Positions 48,811 to 61,225 of a DNA stretch of 64,000 bases are shown here, piece after piece; positions within the stretch are counted from its first letter, which is position 1, and every line of letters starts with the position of its first letter. This DNA comes from Symsagittifera roscoffensis (lineage: Eukaryota; Xenacoelomorpha; Acoela; Convolutidae), in the NCBI RefSeq assembly GCF_963678635.1, contig NC_087066.1, forward strand, positions 27,493,801-27,557,800, written 5' to 3'. A program made the position numbers and the translations under genes. The notes under the pieces are model-generated. The model was not told the DNA's origin and did not search any database. It saw only the letters and a program-made list of their open reading frames with translations.

Positions 48811-49770
48811 ATGTTGAGTCAAATATTGCAAAGTTTTAACCGAAAACGCGGGACGCCAAACGAATACCCGACAATAAAGGATTGTGACAAAGGAAGTGAC
48901 CTAGAACCTTCGTCGGAAAGCTCGAAAGGTCATCGCATTCTAAACAACGAACAGGTTGATCTAGTCATTGCTGCGCAATCTGACCAAATAGTGCCAATGG
49001 TGTCGAAAAAAAAATGAGAAAAGCGAAACTAGCAGCTGAAACTCTAGATGTAAGCCTGACACCAGGGTTGATTGAACCCTAAGCTTGCTTAGTTAGAATT
49101 AATCAGTCAAGAAGCTAAAAACAATCACGCCTTATGCGCTAAAAACGAAAACAGAGTAATTAATAAAGGCGTAGTGGTGTACCGTTTAGGGAAAAACAGG
49201 CAGTGAAGCAGGCGAAAGACTTAATGCCATCGGCGCAAAGAAGCAACAAAGGTAGCTAACTGCTGGCGAAAAAAAATTGACAAAAACAGAAAGAGAAAAA
49301 ATTGACAAAAAAGAAAACCAGTCGAACGCACTGTTGATTGTGCGAAACGGAGGCACTCTTTAACCGACATAGCCCAACAATTAAGAAAGCATGATGGCTA
49401 AAAATTACTACAATTGAATGAGCATGGTAACTGTTATGTTTATTTTGTGTTGATAAATGCACGTACGAAAGCAAAGTAGATTGTTAAAAATTAACAGAGA
49501 AAACTAAAAATCAAATGAAGGTGTTAGAAATGAAACCCAGAATTTTTAAATCGAAACAGAAGTCAATTGGAACTTCAAAAAATTTCAGGTAAAATTGACC
49601 AGTTGATAGATCTATTGATTGCATTTGAGATTGCTTTAAAATTTAAAAGTAGGATTGAATTATTCACTAATGTGAAAAAGAGTAGAATAAAAGCATGTGT
49701 GAATATAAATTTTCGATCTGGTCAGAGTTGTCCACAGCCCGGGTTGACCTCCATAGACAGAAAATGCTAG
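48811..49770 (+). pseudogene. Unidentified degenerate coding-like region
   Basis: A 68-codon frame (48811-49017, starting MLSQILQSFNRKRG) has mixed composition unlike the Phe/Lys noise nearby. After its stop, coding-like text continues in other frames (MRKAKLAAETLDVSL near 49014; ELQKISGKIDQLIDLLIAFE at 49570-49770) with several stops between. This pattern suggests a decayed gene or transposon ORF. I do not recognise the family. Confidence 0.3.
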
Positions 49771-51219
49771 TCATATGATTCCATAAACTTAATCTATGAA
49801 AAAAAAAACTCATAAAAATTTCATACATTTTGCTAAAATGAATTCATCCAATTTTCAAAGGATTTTTTCTTGTTTTGGCTTAAAAATTGGTGTGTCGTCT
49901 TTCACAAAAAAAAGAAAAAACTGTTTGTCAGAAAATTGCTATTCATACAATTTCCACATATGGAATTAGCATTTTTTGATGGCGACAGCAAAAATTTTTC
50001 TAAGTAGTATCGAAGTTGCCCCAAAAAATTCTAGTTTTTTTTTCAATCGCAAAACGAATTTGTTACCTAAGCAAACAAATTTCAAAAAAATTTTGCCAGC
50101 AAAAATTAGTTTTTTGTGTGCATAACGTAGTCCTGGATAGACAAAAGTTGATTTTTGCTCTATTTCACAAAATAAATTCTTTCAAAAAATGTTCAAAACT
50201 CCTATTTATTTGTATGGCATCTTTTTGTATGCCTCGATCAATGCAAAATTAATTTAAAACTCAAATTGAAAAAAGCAACTTTGAAAATTTTTGCTAAATT
50301 TTTAAAGTTTGATATTTTTATTATATCTTTGTTTATGACAAAAAAGACAATTCAGGCCATTTCCGATGGAATGTGATTGAGAGACGGTCAAAATTTTGGT
50401 GATTCTATTTTGAGTAACCATTTCTTTGCCACTTGTGATTGGTTACGAACCCAACACAAAAATTTTGAGAAATTAAAATTTAAAAAATCAAATTTTTTAG
50501 TTTAAAGAAAAAGCTAGTCATACAGTTTGAAAAATCACTGATCATGGACCTTTCATGCAATTTTTTGTGCTTATGAAAATAGTATGATTCGCATTTTTGG
50601 TAAACCCGGGACGTCAAGCCACAATTGTGCCAAAAATGCCAGCTAAAACAATAAAAATCAATAATTGAATGCGTTCTTATCAAAAAAAAAGTTGCGTGTG
50701 GCTCAACCGGGACAAATTTTACTTTCAAACCCCCAGTCAATTACATTTTTCTTTTTAATTTACATTTTTAGATTTATTTTTTTATCTGGAACGTTGTTAA
50801 GGGCGAAAGCCCTTTTACGATTCCTGAAAAGCTGCAAGAATTATTGGAAATAGAATTTTTTCAAGCAGTTTCTGGGTCAAACAAAAACTCCTAAGTGTAG
50901 TTTAATTTAAGAGGTGATACCTGAACTTCACATTTTGCAAGCGAACTGCACTGAATCGAGCGAGTCGGTGATCGTGCGTGAAGTTAGAATGACACAAGGT
51001 TAACGGGGCCTCACAAAAACAGAGAAAACGCAGAACGAAATCTGGGGAGCATTTGTGTAAATAGCCTTAATTGTGACATCTCCAGCTGAAAACAAGAATG
51101 GCTCAGCGATATCATCATTAACAACATGAAGAATTATGACAAGAAAAGGAAACCATTGACGAAAAAGTTCCTCTAAGCATAGTTTGTTTCGACGAAAAAC
51201 CATTGCAAACATTTTTCAA
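49771..51219. other. Gene-free stretch
   Basis: AT-rich, with many T and A runs. Nothing supported. Confidence 0.4.
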
Positions 51220-51702
51220 TATTTGCCGCTTGGTCAACTGGATGATCTTAAATTTTCGATATCTCATTTTAAAGGTCTCTTAATTTCAGCTAGTTCTATA
51301 TATAAGATTTCTTGACTCTGGGCAATTTTTACTTTTTTTTCGGGATTTTATATTTTTTGGTTTTACGACCTTCAAACTGAGAAACAGCAAAAAACCTATC
51401 TCTAAATACCGATCGGAGTTTTTTCAAATAAATGCCCACGTTGGGTGTAGATAGACAAAATTTTATAAGAATTGAGGCAGTAAGTTTGTTAAAGATCACC
51501 ATGCAATTGTTCGTGTAAAACACGCTTTTTTTTACAGCATGTAACTTCTAAGGTCGTACAACCAAAAATTTTAAAATCCCGAAAGAAAAGTAAAAAATTG
51601 CCCAGAGTCAAGAAATTTTATATATCGAACTAGCTAAAATTAAGAGACCTTCAAAACGAGATACCAAAAATCAAGATCATCCAGTCAAACAAGCGGCAAA
51701 TA
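51220..51702. repeat. Foldback element with 153-bp inverted arms
   Basis: The left arm 51220-51372 (tatttgccgcttggtcaact to ggttttacgacctt) and the right arm 51550-51702 are reverse complements with scattered mismatches, around 177 bp of loop between them. There is no obvious target-site duplication. The loop holds no recognisable gene. Confidence 0.9.
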
Positions 51703-52099
51703 ACCTCTCCTTCCATTTTACGGAGGAGCTTATAAAACTAGTCTGACAGTTCTTTATTCCATTCAAATCCAATAGATGAATTTGTGAGACAAACGAACGC
51801 AAACATTCAATATTGAAGACTCTCAAAAATCCTTTTGATTTTGTAAGAAAAATCCAGAAAGTACGTTTTTGGGAATTCTGTTGGGTTTTTTTAAAAAAAA
51901 TCCTTATTTAGTTTCGAAATTTCAATTCTTTTTTGAAAGTAATGGAAAAACCAGAATTGAAATGAAAATTGCTCAATTCAAAGAAATTCTAAAACCCATT
52001 AAACTAAAAAAAAAATGAGTCTGAAGTCATCTATTTACATCAATCAGTCAAGAACTGGGTAAAACAAAATCCAAAAGATAACAAAAGACTAGAAAACTG

Positions 52100-53296
52100 C
52101 CCTAGTCGATCAAGGGAGGTTATCTTGCAAGATCTTGCAAGATTCTTGCAAAAGAGGGTTATCTTGCAAGATCTTGCAAGATGGAGGTTATCTTGCAAGA
52201 TCTTGCAAGATGGAGGTTATCTTGCAAGATCTTGCAAGATGGAGGTTATCTTGCAAGAATCTTGAAAGAATCTTGCAAGATAACCATCCCAAAATTTCTG
52301 TCGAAAAACACAAAAAAAAATAACAGAAATTAGGTGTAAGATCAAAAAAATTGTTTCTAGAACGAGAATCCAAAACTTTAAATAAATGCTTAACGAATAA
52401 AATTAGACAAAAATCATGCGTTAAAAAGTAGTCGCATATTTGTTGTTAATTTATTCAATGAGATTAAAAGTATCAACCAATCAAATCTTTTTAATTTATT
52501 CGCAATTATTGCGGCTACCGGTTTGCGAAAATTGAAGGATTATTGGCCAAAAATTTTTTGTGACGAATTGCTTTAATTAGTTCAAACCGGGGATATTTAG
52601 TTTTTTCGACTATCGATTTCTAGTTTTGAAAGTGGAATTTACTTTTTAGATTTCCAGAGAATAAAAACTTTACTTATTGATCCAGTTTTCTCAAGTCGGG
52701 TTCATGTTATCAAAAAAGCGCCCATCATAAATTGTTCTAGAAGTTTAAAGAGCTTAAAGGGCTTCTATTTTTTTCTTTGAGTTTTGAAAGTTGAGATTTT
52801 TCAACAACGTCAATGTTATTTTTTAATGTTTACTTGCGTTCATTACTCCTTTGCAATCTTCGATTGGCTATGTTCTAGGAAAGTGAAGCTTTCATCACAA
52901 ACGACTTCTTCTCAAATGCGTTTTTCCTATTTTGAGAGATTAAGGTATAAGTAGTCGATCAAAACTTGAAGGTAGCCGCCTATCACAAAAAAAAAGTTTT
53001 AAAAAAAGAAGCTTTCGGGGGGCAACCGCCTAGCGGGCTGTGTGTATGTATGCGTAGCTAAGATTGCTTCCTTCTTCCACGAACGCTACTTGGTTGTCTT
53101 CGCGTGTAAAGCTGTTTTTGCCCAAAAAAATTGTATCTTTAAAGATCTTGCAAAAAAAGGTTATCTTTAAAGGAGGTTATCTTGCAAGATCTTGCAAGAA
53201 TCTTGCAAGATCTTTTAAAGAGATGCATCCTCTTTAAAAGAATCTTGCAAGATTCTTGCAAGATCTTGCAAGATAACCTCCCTTGATCGACTAGGG
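52100..53296. mobile_element. Non-autonomous DNA transposon with 43-bp perfect TIRs
   Basis: The left end 52100-52142 starts CCCTAGTCGATCAAGGGAGG and continues into ttatcttgcaagatc repeats. The right end 53254-53296 is its exact reverse complement. The flanks read actg and tgca, allowing a 2-bp TG target duplication. Subterminal TTGCAAGATC repeats are tandem at the left (52120-52280) and clustered at the right (53165-53275). Inside the right cluster is a hairpin TCTTTTAAAGAG / CTCTTTAAAAGA. The interior encodes no recognisable transposase. Confidence 0.88.
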
Positions 53297-53627
53297 TGCA
53301 ACATGACGTGCAGGAAAAATTCAGCCATTTAAACTAGCGTTAAGTTCAAAGTTTATAAAAATTGTTTTCTAGAAATAAACTCAAAATGATAAAAATGGTC
53401 GCATTTGAATTGTCAATAATCTCCAACGGATAAATACCGTTCACAAATTTGGATCAAAAAATTTCGCGTAGTCTTTCAAAATTAGACAATTTACGGAAAA
53501 AAAAACAAAGAATTTTTGTTAGAATGAGGGAAACAATAAAAAGCTCTTTCTGTAAAATTATGGGTTTGCTTCTCTAAAGCCATTCTTCTTCTTAATAACG
53601 GCACCGCAGTTGACCCTTGGGTAATAT

Positions 53628-53792
53628 ATGCATGCGAGCGACGGAGGTTCTCTACTATCAACAATGCAGAATTATAATGGTGGCAAGTATCCCCTATTCC
53701 TGTATTGTATGATGCTGAGCGCCCTCTTTGTCACTGTTCTTGCGTCTGTTTTGCTCGCAGTTGCAACTGGAAGAATTTTCAAATGCTATTAA
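53628..53792 (+). CDS. Putative 54-aa membrane microprotein
   Basis: The ORF starts at ATG 53628, right after an in-frame TAA, and ends at TAA 53790-53792. A second in-frame ATG at 53664 would give 42 aa. The protein begins MHASDGGSLLS, has Gly/Tyr residues around 13-22, then one clear hydrophobic segment at about residues 27-46 (MMLSALFVTVLASVLLAVAT) and a short basic tail GRIFKCY. The base composition is markedly less AT-rich than the flanks, and overlapping AATAAA signals follow within 20 bp (near 53797). This is consistent with a single-pass small membrane protein, or a last exon. I do not recognise a family, and a chance frame cannot be excluded. Confidence 0.4.
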   Translation: MHASDGGSLLSTMQNYNGGKYPLFLYCMMLSALFVTVLASVLLAVATGRIFKCY

Positions 53793-56100
53793 GTTCAATA
53801 AAATAAAGTTACAGTTACAGAGCGCTTCAATGCGACAAAAATTTTACATAGCAATCTAATCAAAAGGAAAGAGTCCATATCAACAATACAACTTCTGTAT
53901 CGCGATTCCATTTCCCGTTTTCTATTAACTCGTTTTCTCTCTAGAGAGTTCCAACCGGTCATTTACACTCAGTAGTACTGCCAAAATTAATACTCTCTCT
54001 ACAGATCACCATTCCTTTGAGATAGTTTGACTGCTCTCACTGATTGAGAACCAACTATACTGTAGCTCATCACCGATTGTTCTCTAACCAGCGGTGAAAA
54101 CCAGTTTTTTGCACGTTTAGCATGATCTTTCTGCCTAAAGAAAAGCTGTTCATTATCTTTTTTTAGTTTTAGTTACAGTTAGAGTTAGTATTGTTTCTAC
54201 AACTCCTGACATTTGTTTGGTACCCTTGCGAAAAGTCGTAGTCAAATTTTGCCACTGATGGCTCGTGTTACAGGTGCCAATATCATTAAGGGTAATTCTA
54301 ATTGATTTGTGCAGATATCGGATCCAATGTCACCTCAGAACCACAGTATGTGTCTGAAAGCAACTTTCCAAAAGTTCTATTTAATTTTCCCGTTAGCTTT
54401 GCGATATCTTGGGGTTTTGAGAGAAATCATTTTCATGGGTTGCTACTTCTTTCCAAGGGTCCTAAATTCCCATTCTAGCTCTATTTCAACCCTGACTTTC
54501 TAGCTATCCAGGGAGGGTAGCTCGTCTACTAGTGGTCCAATGGTCCCAAAAAACACCTGTCGGGAGGCAAACTAAATCTTTGTCAATTCATATAGCTTGA
54601 GAGACGTACATCTAGTTCTGTACTATTTTTAATTTTCTTTTTATCTTAAGACACTTTTCTTTTGTCCAAGGAGTTGCTCAAATTAGTGGCTTAAACTAGT
54701 CCATCAGACCTAGTTATTTTCAATCCATTGCTTGCCTATTTTCACTTTCCTTCGATATATTACTTCAGTGTTGCAACTTCAGCGTTTAGGTTCAGACTCG
54801 TTTTCTGATCAAATTTTTATCAGCTTATATACAATCAAGTTGTTTCACTGTTTTTTGCCATGGGTTGGAACTGGGGGAAGGCCACTTCTTGGTGCTAATT
54901 TAAAGATTTGGTGTGCGTGTTTGGGCTGAAACGCCAAAAAGTCAGTTAAAGTTGCCTGGGATCACCAGAGGTCAACTTTCTATATTTGCAGTGAGGGTAC
55001 CATGAGAATGCTACCTACAAAGTTACATCCATGTCTTAGCAAATCATCCCAAATCATCCTATTTCCAAAGTTCGTTATCATTTTTCCCAGGCTATTACCA
55101 TCGGAAGAAGTCATCTAGGGGTTCTATTCAGTGAGGGTCTTTCTTTGTTTGGTATCTAGTATATATCGCTGACAAAGAATCAATATGTCGGAGCTCATTA
55201 TTATCCGTAAATTTCCTATTCCCAGTATGAGGGAGTTTTTTCACGTGCTAACAACTTCCGTTCCAACCTATGGATTTGGCTTAAACTATAATACATTCAT
55301 GAACTATAATCATTCCTCTAACTCACAATTTTAGCTCCCTGCGTTCCTTGAGTGCCGAAATATGGCTTCCAAAAGTCGAGTGGGGACTATTTATTTAGGG
55401 CTTAACACCAGAAGTAGGCGTCCAGGGGCTGGAATTCCGAACTCAAGTTTCCTTTAATTAGATCTATAACATACGATTTTTTATTCCCCAACCCACCGCT
55501 GCTAGTTACTAACAGGTTCTAACAGGGCCATTTTTACTTTCTGGAGCTGTTATCACTTGGGTCGTGAATCATCTCGAATTTTGTAGAATTAGTTTCATGA
55601 TTTTTCATTGAGGAGGGGCGTGTCATTTTTTTTTTACTTGTGTTCTCAGGCACAAAAGGATTAAACAATTAGAGACTCGAGCTAATTTTGAGCTGTTCCA
55701 CTAGCTAGCTGTTCCACTCATAGTATTAATTTTTCAATTCTAAAAGAAAGTACCAATCATCAGCTTTACCGTACTGAGTGCAATTTTCATGCTAATTGTT
55801 TCTAAGTCTAATTTCAGTTTCCTGAAAATTTACTGGGATCACCAATCCTACATTTGCCAATTTCATTTGTTTTTGTCGGTTATCAATCCTAAATTTACCA
55901 ATTTATTTTGATTTTGTGGATTAAGTGGCAGGCCTAGCAGATTTCATTTCAAAGAATGATGAGTTGAACCATGGGAAAAATATTATTAGTATGGTTAATC
56001 CAGACAATTTTTTAAATTCTTTCAAAGTAAATTACAACGATAACAGACAAATAGCGAAAAATTTCTTCAAAGACAAAAACTGACCGAAGACAAAAACTTC
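53793..56100. other. Stretch without a supported gene
   Basis: Less AT-rich than most of the window (notably 54300-55500), but both strands are broken by stops at short intervals in every frame. It could be old transposon sequence. No motif was recognised. Confidence 0.4.
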
Positions 56101-56119
56101 TTCACCAAAAAGGACCAAT

Positions 56120-57200
56120 ACGTCAACGAAGAACTCAAATGGCTGATTTCAAAAATCTCAGTCTGGAGTTAACCAATCGGAAGATAAAACCGCTGCATTT
56201 ACACCTCTTCCCATCCATGGCATCTTAAAAGAACTTTGATAGTTCTTCGGGCCGAAAAACTGGTCCAGAAAATTGTCCTCAATCCAGCAACCTTACAAAA
56301 TACAACATCTCCATGGGAGATTTTAGACAACAGCTTCCTTCACAACTAGATTTTCTAACCCTCATAAAACTAATATTCAAGGAGTTAGAATTTTTGGCGT
56401 TCTTTGTGCATCAGTCATTAAATAGGAAACGGATTTGATAGGAAACGTGAACAACAAACATCAGAGTATGGCATCCGACGAAGTTTTATCTGACCTGGAA
56501 TTTGCGGGTCATATGGGTTTGAGATTGGGTTCTCCCAAATACAATTTATAAGTATTGAAACAGACGATCAAACTCCCATCGGCTAAAATAACTTAGTTTT
56601 TGTTCGAATAGTTTTTGTTCGATTCGAAATCAAAAGCAAACAAAAGTTTGACAACAAACACCAGATGCAGCACCTCTTTTAAGACAAAGCTCAAACGGAG
56701 AAGTCTGATTCACAAAATTGGATCCAGAAAACTTATTTTGTTAATAGAAGTTGAACAGTTTTACGAGCAAACAGTGAAATTTATTGGGAAGGAAACATAA
56801 CAAGAACTTACCAATTTCTGACTGGTTTTTACCGGTTTGAAGATACAAAAAAAATTTCAACGAGTAAGATACTCTTGACAAACACAGTTTGGTCGAGAAA
56901 GTCCAAACTGTATTTAATCTAATGAAGAATTCGAATGGCTGGGTTTGAAGATCCCAGAGTCTGGATTTATCCCATCAGAAGACCCATTAGAAGACCATTA
57001 AAACCGCTTCATTTAACATTAGTTGCATCCCTTGCAAAACGGAAGTTTTTTTTCCTTCTTCGGGTCGATTATTCATTTCATGAAAATGTCCCTAATCAAT
57101 CACCCATACGAAATATTTTACAGTTCATCTTTTTCATGAAGAAATCGATTGTAATTGCTCGAGCAAACATACAACTGCATTCGAAAAACTAAAAGCAAAA
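56120..57200 (+). repeat. Diverged direct repeat with coding-like patches
   Basis: gaagaactcaaatggctg with its following 150 bp (from about 56131) resembles gaagaattcgaatggctg and its following sequence (from about 56921). Shared marks are aaaaccgct-cattta, gcatc, and cttcggg-cga. Short frames in both (for example MASDEVLSDLEFAGHMGL near 56467) look coding-like but are broken. No family recognised. Confidence 0.35.
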
Positions 57201-57701
57201 ATTTATAACCTGACTGAAAATACTCAGTTTAATATGAAACAAAAATACAAGAAATAAAACGAATGCCTCCAACAGATTCAACGCTTCACATTAACAACCT
57301 CATTGTATGACTGCAGAACAAATTCTTTCGCAAGTAAATTTTTGAACTCTCATTCAGCATTAATTTAAATTAACGAGTCAGAAAATTTGGGTGATCTATG
57401 AGCATCGACCATTATAAAAACTCATGACACGGTTTAAGCTGAAATTCTTCCAATTACATTGTTTTTTTGGTACAAACAAAGTATCAAAAAATTTTGGTCA
57501 AAATTGATTCGAGAGCTTTTCAAGACCGTTTATTGATTGTTTCAACGAATACATTCTTCACATGCGATTCCAAAATCAATCAGAGTAGAAAAAAACTTCG
57601 TGTTTTACTAGTTCCAATTCAAAAATGTCCAACGGATTCGTAGAAACACTTATTCAAGCAGTTAAACTTAAAATCCAAGCAATGTCCACAAAAAAACCAA
57701 A

Positions 57702-57848
57702 CCTATTTTAATGGATTTATGTAAAATCATGTAAAATCACTTAAGTACAAAAAATCATAGTCTATCAAAAAACTTATTTTTTGACAGACTATGTTTTTAC
57801 TGTACTTTAATGATTTTACATGATTTTACATGAATCCGTTAAAATAGG
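57702..57848. repeat. 147-bp near-perfect foldback (MITE-like)
   Basis: cctattttaatggattta at the left end pairs with the right end tgaatccgttaaaatagg. The arms continue through atgtaaaatcatgtaaaatc and a tagtct-tgtcaaaaaa pair almost to the centre. Short size and terminal symmetry are typical of MITEs. Confidence 0.9.
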
Positions 57849-58179
57849 ATTCATGTAGTCTGCGCAAAAACTGAAGCCGAACATTTTTTAAGGTACCATT
57901 ACTAATCTTGATTTTGACAGCCTCTCTAAAGTAATCGAAACGTGACGACAACGAGGAAACGACAACTGGCAGCAGGAACCCCTCACAACGTGACCTCAAC
58001 TCCTTCAGACATTTTGACGAGGACTTGAGTCTCAAGAAAATCAATATGAACAGCCAAATTCAGCGGAACGAAAAACCAGACATCAACCATCGAGATCGTT
58101 AAAATAGAAAATTGCTCCAGGTTTCTTCGCCGAGGACAATTTTTCAAGTTGTTTTGATACCTGAGACCTTAGCAATTGA

Positions 58180-58350
58180 GAATGGACAGAGGGTAGTTTC
58201 TTTTGCAGAGAGGCAAGCAGGTTACGATTTTTCAATGATTATAACTTTTTTAAGCCAAAAACTTCTGACACTGGTTTTATTCCATTGGTTGTTAAATTGG
58301 AAATTGTAGATTTAGATTCGGATCATAATGATCTGAATCAAAATGCCTAA
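58180..58350 (+). other. Unidentified open frame, possible exon or pseudogene part 1
   Basis: 56 codons without Met, starting after TGA 58177-58179 and ending at TAA 58348. The text (REASRLRFFNDYNFFKPK, then SDTGFIPLVVKLEIVDLDSD) is balanced and unlike the low-complexity noise around it, so it may be an exon fragment. Splice sites are not clear. It overlaps the next frame. Confidence 0.35.
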
Positions 58351-58592
58351 TAAGCATCATCCTAGCACCACCTGTGGATACAGACAGACCTGGAAGCCCC
58401 ATGACAACAACTACTACATTTTTTGAGTTCACTGGCCATCCTATGGATCTAAGATTAGCAAGCATGCAGTCAAAAGCAGCGGGCTTTGAATCCCATGAAA
58501 TTATCGACAACTCATCGGTGACCAGAAACAAAAATAATAGAATGGTTCTAAAATGGAATGTATATGTAATTATAACTAAAACGAAACCTTGA
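58332..58592 (+). other. Unidentified open frame, possible exon or pseudogene part 2
   Basis: 86 codons open from 58332, in a different frame from the preceding ORF, including APPVDTDRPGSPM, a Thr5 run, then FFEFTGHPMDLRLASM and SKAAGFESHEIID. Composition is protein-like. Together the two frames look like one coding sequence interrupted by a frameshift in the 19-bp overlap, or two exons. The family is not recognised. Confidence 0.35.
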
Positions 58593-60289
58593 ACTATACG
58601 AAAAAGAAGATGCCAACACCCAATTCGTCAAAGAAGATGCCAACATCCAAAAAAATTAAAACTCTTTAAGTGTGTGAATTCAAGATGCTCGTTCAGTTTT
58701 TCAAAAAATATATAGTTTCAAATAAAAACAAGCTTTCTAAGCAAAACCTCTTGAGCTGAAGAGCAATTACCTGAAAAGAATTGTTCGAGAAAATGTTCTA
58801 AAAAGTTGGAGAAAAACATGAAATTTTCAGCTTAATAAATCATGATGAGGCAGGCACTCCACTGATGCGTGAAACCAAAACAATCAATCATGGAAACGGT
58901 TAGATGCCGGACATTTGAGAAACTCTCTATGCTTTGTCATATTTTGAGAGCTGGTTTCAATTTTCACAACGTATCTAATCAAAACGTTCATGAACTTGGC
59001 CGAATTTGCGGATACAAAAGAACCAAAAATGCAAAATATCAGAATGCCGTTGCCCTATTAATATTTCTTTGTAAAATATCGGACAAAAGTTAGCTTATGG
59101 TTGTTTTTTCTTGGGTTTTTGTGACTAATTAATTCATGGAGTTTTTTTTTACCAACTTGTAGATATCTGTATAATCAACAAATGGAAAATTTGTAAGAGA
59201 GGCTGATAACTCAAGTTTTAGAACATTTTATTGCCAAGGAAGCGCTAAATGAAGCTTCCACAATGAGTTTTTTTTGGTAAAAAAATTGTTTGATTCAGTT
59301 TGTAGGACAAATTGCTATCATTTTTCAAAAAAATTTACTCGATTGAATCACTTGATCGTAGTTATTATTTATCTCAAATTTTCGAACCAATTATCTCTCG
59401 ACACTGAAAGAATTCTTTGAAATTTTTCAATAGTGCTCGAATCACGACTGAATGAGTTATATTATGATATATCAATCGAACCATTCCTATGATCATGTGT
59501 GATAACTAATTTTGCGTGGGGAAAAACTAAAACAAAAACACACCCGAATATAAAGTTCCTCGCCATTTTCAAGGCAAAAAATTGGAAAAAAATTACTTAT
59601 GTTTGAAGTTTTTTGGATTGTGGAGCGGGGCCAACTCGCCTATCAAAAACGTTCGACTGCCTTCTGGACATTCGAACGACCAACATAGGTATTTAAAGGG
59701 GATGCTGGAACGATCTGATTGGATTCCAAAAACCAAACTTTGGATTGTCCTAAAAACATAACAGTTCAAAACTTGGAGTCAAGGGTAGAAATTTGAAGAG
59801 TTGGCGTGGTGAGGCTCCTTTTTTTTAAAAAAGCAACGAGCACTTTGGGAGCTGGATACGAAAATCTTTTGGCTAGAAAAACTATTCTGTAGACGGCCAT
59901 AATGTGCTAAAGACGTAGTCGAACGAAATTGCTGAAATATGCCGAAATCATTTGTCTGATTATCTTTTTTTTTGGTTATGTATATGTTTTTCTTTCATTT
60001 CATTTCATTAAGTTTTTTGTTTTTCAAGTATGTATGTTTTAATTGTTAAATCATTTCCAGCTTAAATAAACATACAAACGCGTATAAAATATGCGATTTA
60101 GTCAAAGTTCCCATCATTCATCTTCAGAAGATGGAAAACAAAATAAAAAGATAAAAAATTTATCGAAAGTTTCTAATCTGTTTTTTTGCCCACAATTGTT
60201 TCGTTTTATTAAAGAAAATTTTATCGCTAAATGAAGCTTCCACAACAAGTTATTCTGTTTGTAAATTCAAGTTTTCTTAGGTTAATTGA
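58593..60289. other. Stretch without a supported gene
   Basis: Contains a repeat-like segment at about 59455-59580 (atgatatatcaatcgaaccattcc, then ttttgcgtggggaaaaac) that resembles 61345-61445 and, partly, 33300-33360. A short direct repeat (aagaagatgccaacaccc / aagaagatgccaacatcc) is near 58605. Confidence 0.45.
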
Positions 60290-61225
60290 TACCCGCATCC
60301 AAGTTTAGGCGCAAGTAATCGCTTATAAAGGATTATTATGATGATTTTTTGACTCTTCTAAATAATTATAATTACTAAAATTAGGTGTTTAAAGGATTTA
60401 TAACTGATTATAATCGTAATAATTTCCAAGAGATTATAATCTCTTATAATCAATGGTAATCGATTATAATCGATTATAATCTCCTATTTTGCCAAAAATT
60501 TTCAATTCAAATTAATAATCGAATTATATCTTATGATTTATTAGTTTTGTGTCAACAAAAAAACCTTAATAAGAGAGATCTCTTGAACGTTTTGGTTCAT
60601 CTGAACACAAAGTTTTACTACAAAACAAAAGTTTCATAGAGATCCTTTCATATTTGTGGATAGGTTCCAGCGGTAGATGAAAAATAAATCTTCCGAATAA
60701 ACCATGAAATTAAAGCAATTTGCTGATGTTTCGGTGGTTAAAAAAGCTTAAAATATGCATCACAAAACAGCTATAATGGGGAAGAAATGAAGAAAAACGT
60801 TATAAGTTTGAATTGATTGGAAAACTCTAAGAACATTTTTCTCATTTTTCATAAAAACCAACGTCTACAAAAGCATAAAATATAAGCAAGTTAGATGCAA
60901 GTTCGAAGACAACATGGACAAACAAAAGGGATTATAAACAAATTATAATCGACTATGAAACTTGATTAAAAGTATGAATTAGAAACTTGAATAAAATTAC
61001 TGGATTGTAGTCAATTAGACTTGATTATAATTGTATCAAAAAATTGACGAATAAATAATCGATTACAATCAATTATGATGTATAATAATTAATTATAATT
61101 TGATTTTAAAAGGAGAATATAATCGATTATCAATTGATTAAAATCGGTTCTTTCTCAATTTTAGTAAAACTGGTACTAAAATCGTAATATAATCGATTAC
61201 TAACGCTTGAAACTGGATGCGGGTA
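60290..61225. mobile_element. Non-autonomous DNA element with TACCCGCATCCA TIRs
   Basis: The left end TACCCGCATCCA-AGTTT, then GCAAGTAATCG matches the reverse complement of the right end (TACCCGCATCCA-GTTTCAAGCG, then TAGTAATCG) over about 32 bp with a few differences. The flanks tga and gat allow a 2-bp GA duplication. The interior is rich in the self-complementary motif ATTATAATCGATTATAAT and its variants, clustered near both ends (60400-60485 and 60940-61200). No transposase was seen. Confidence 0.8.

Noticed and set aside
52135-52373. ORFs with repeated LARSCKM/KILQD text
   Set aside because: Translation of the TTGCAAGATC tandem repeats of a transposon end.
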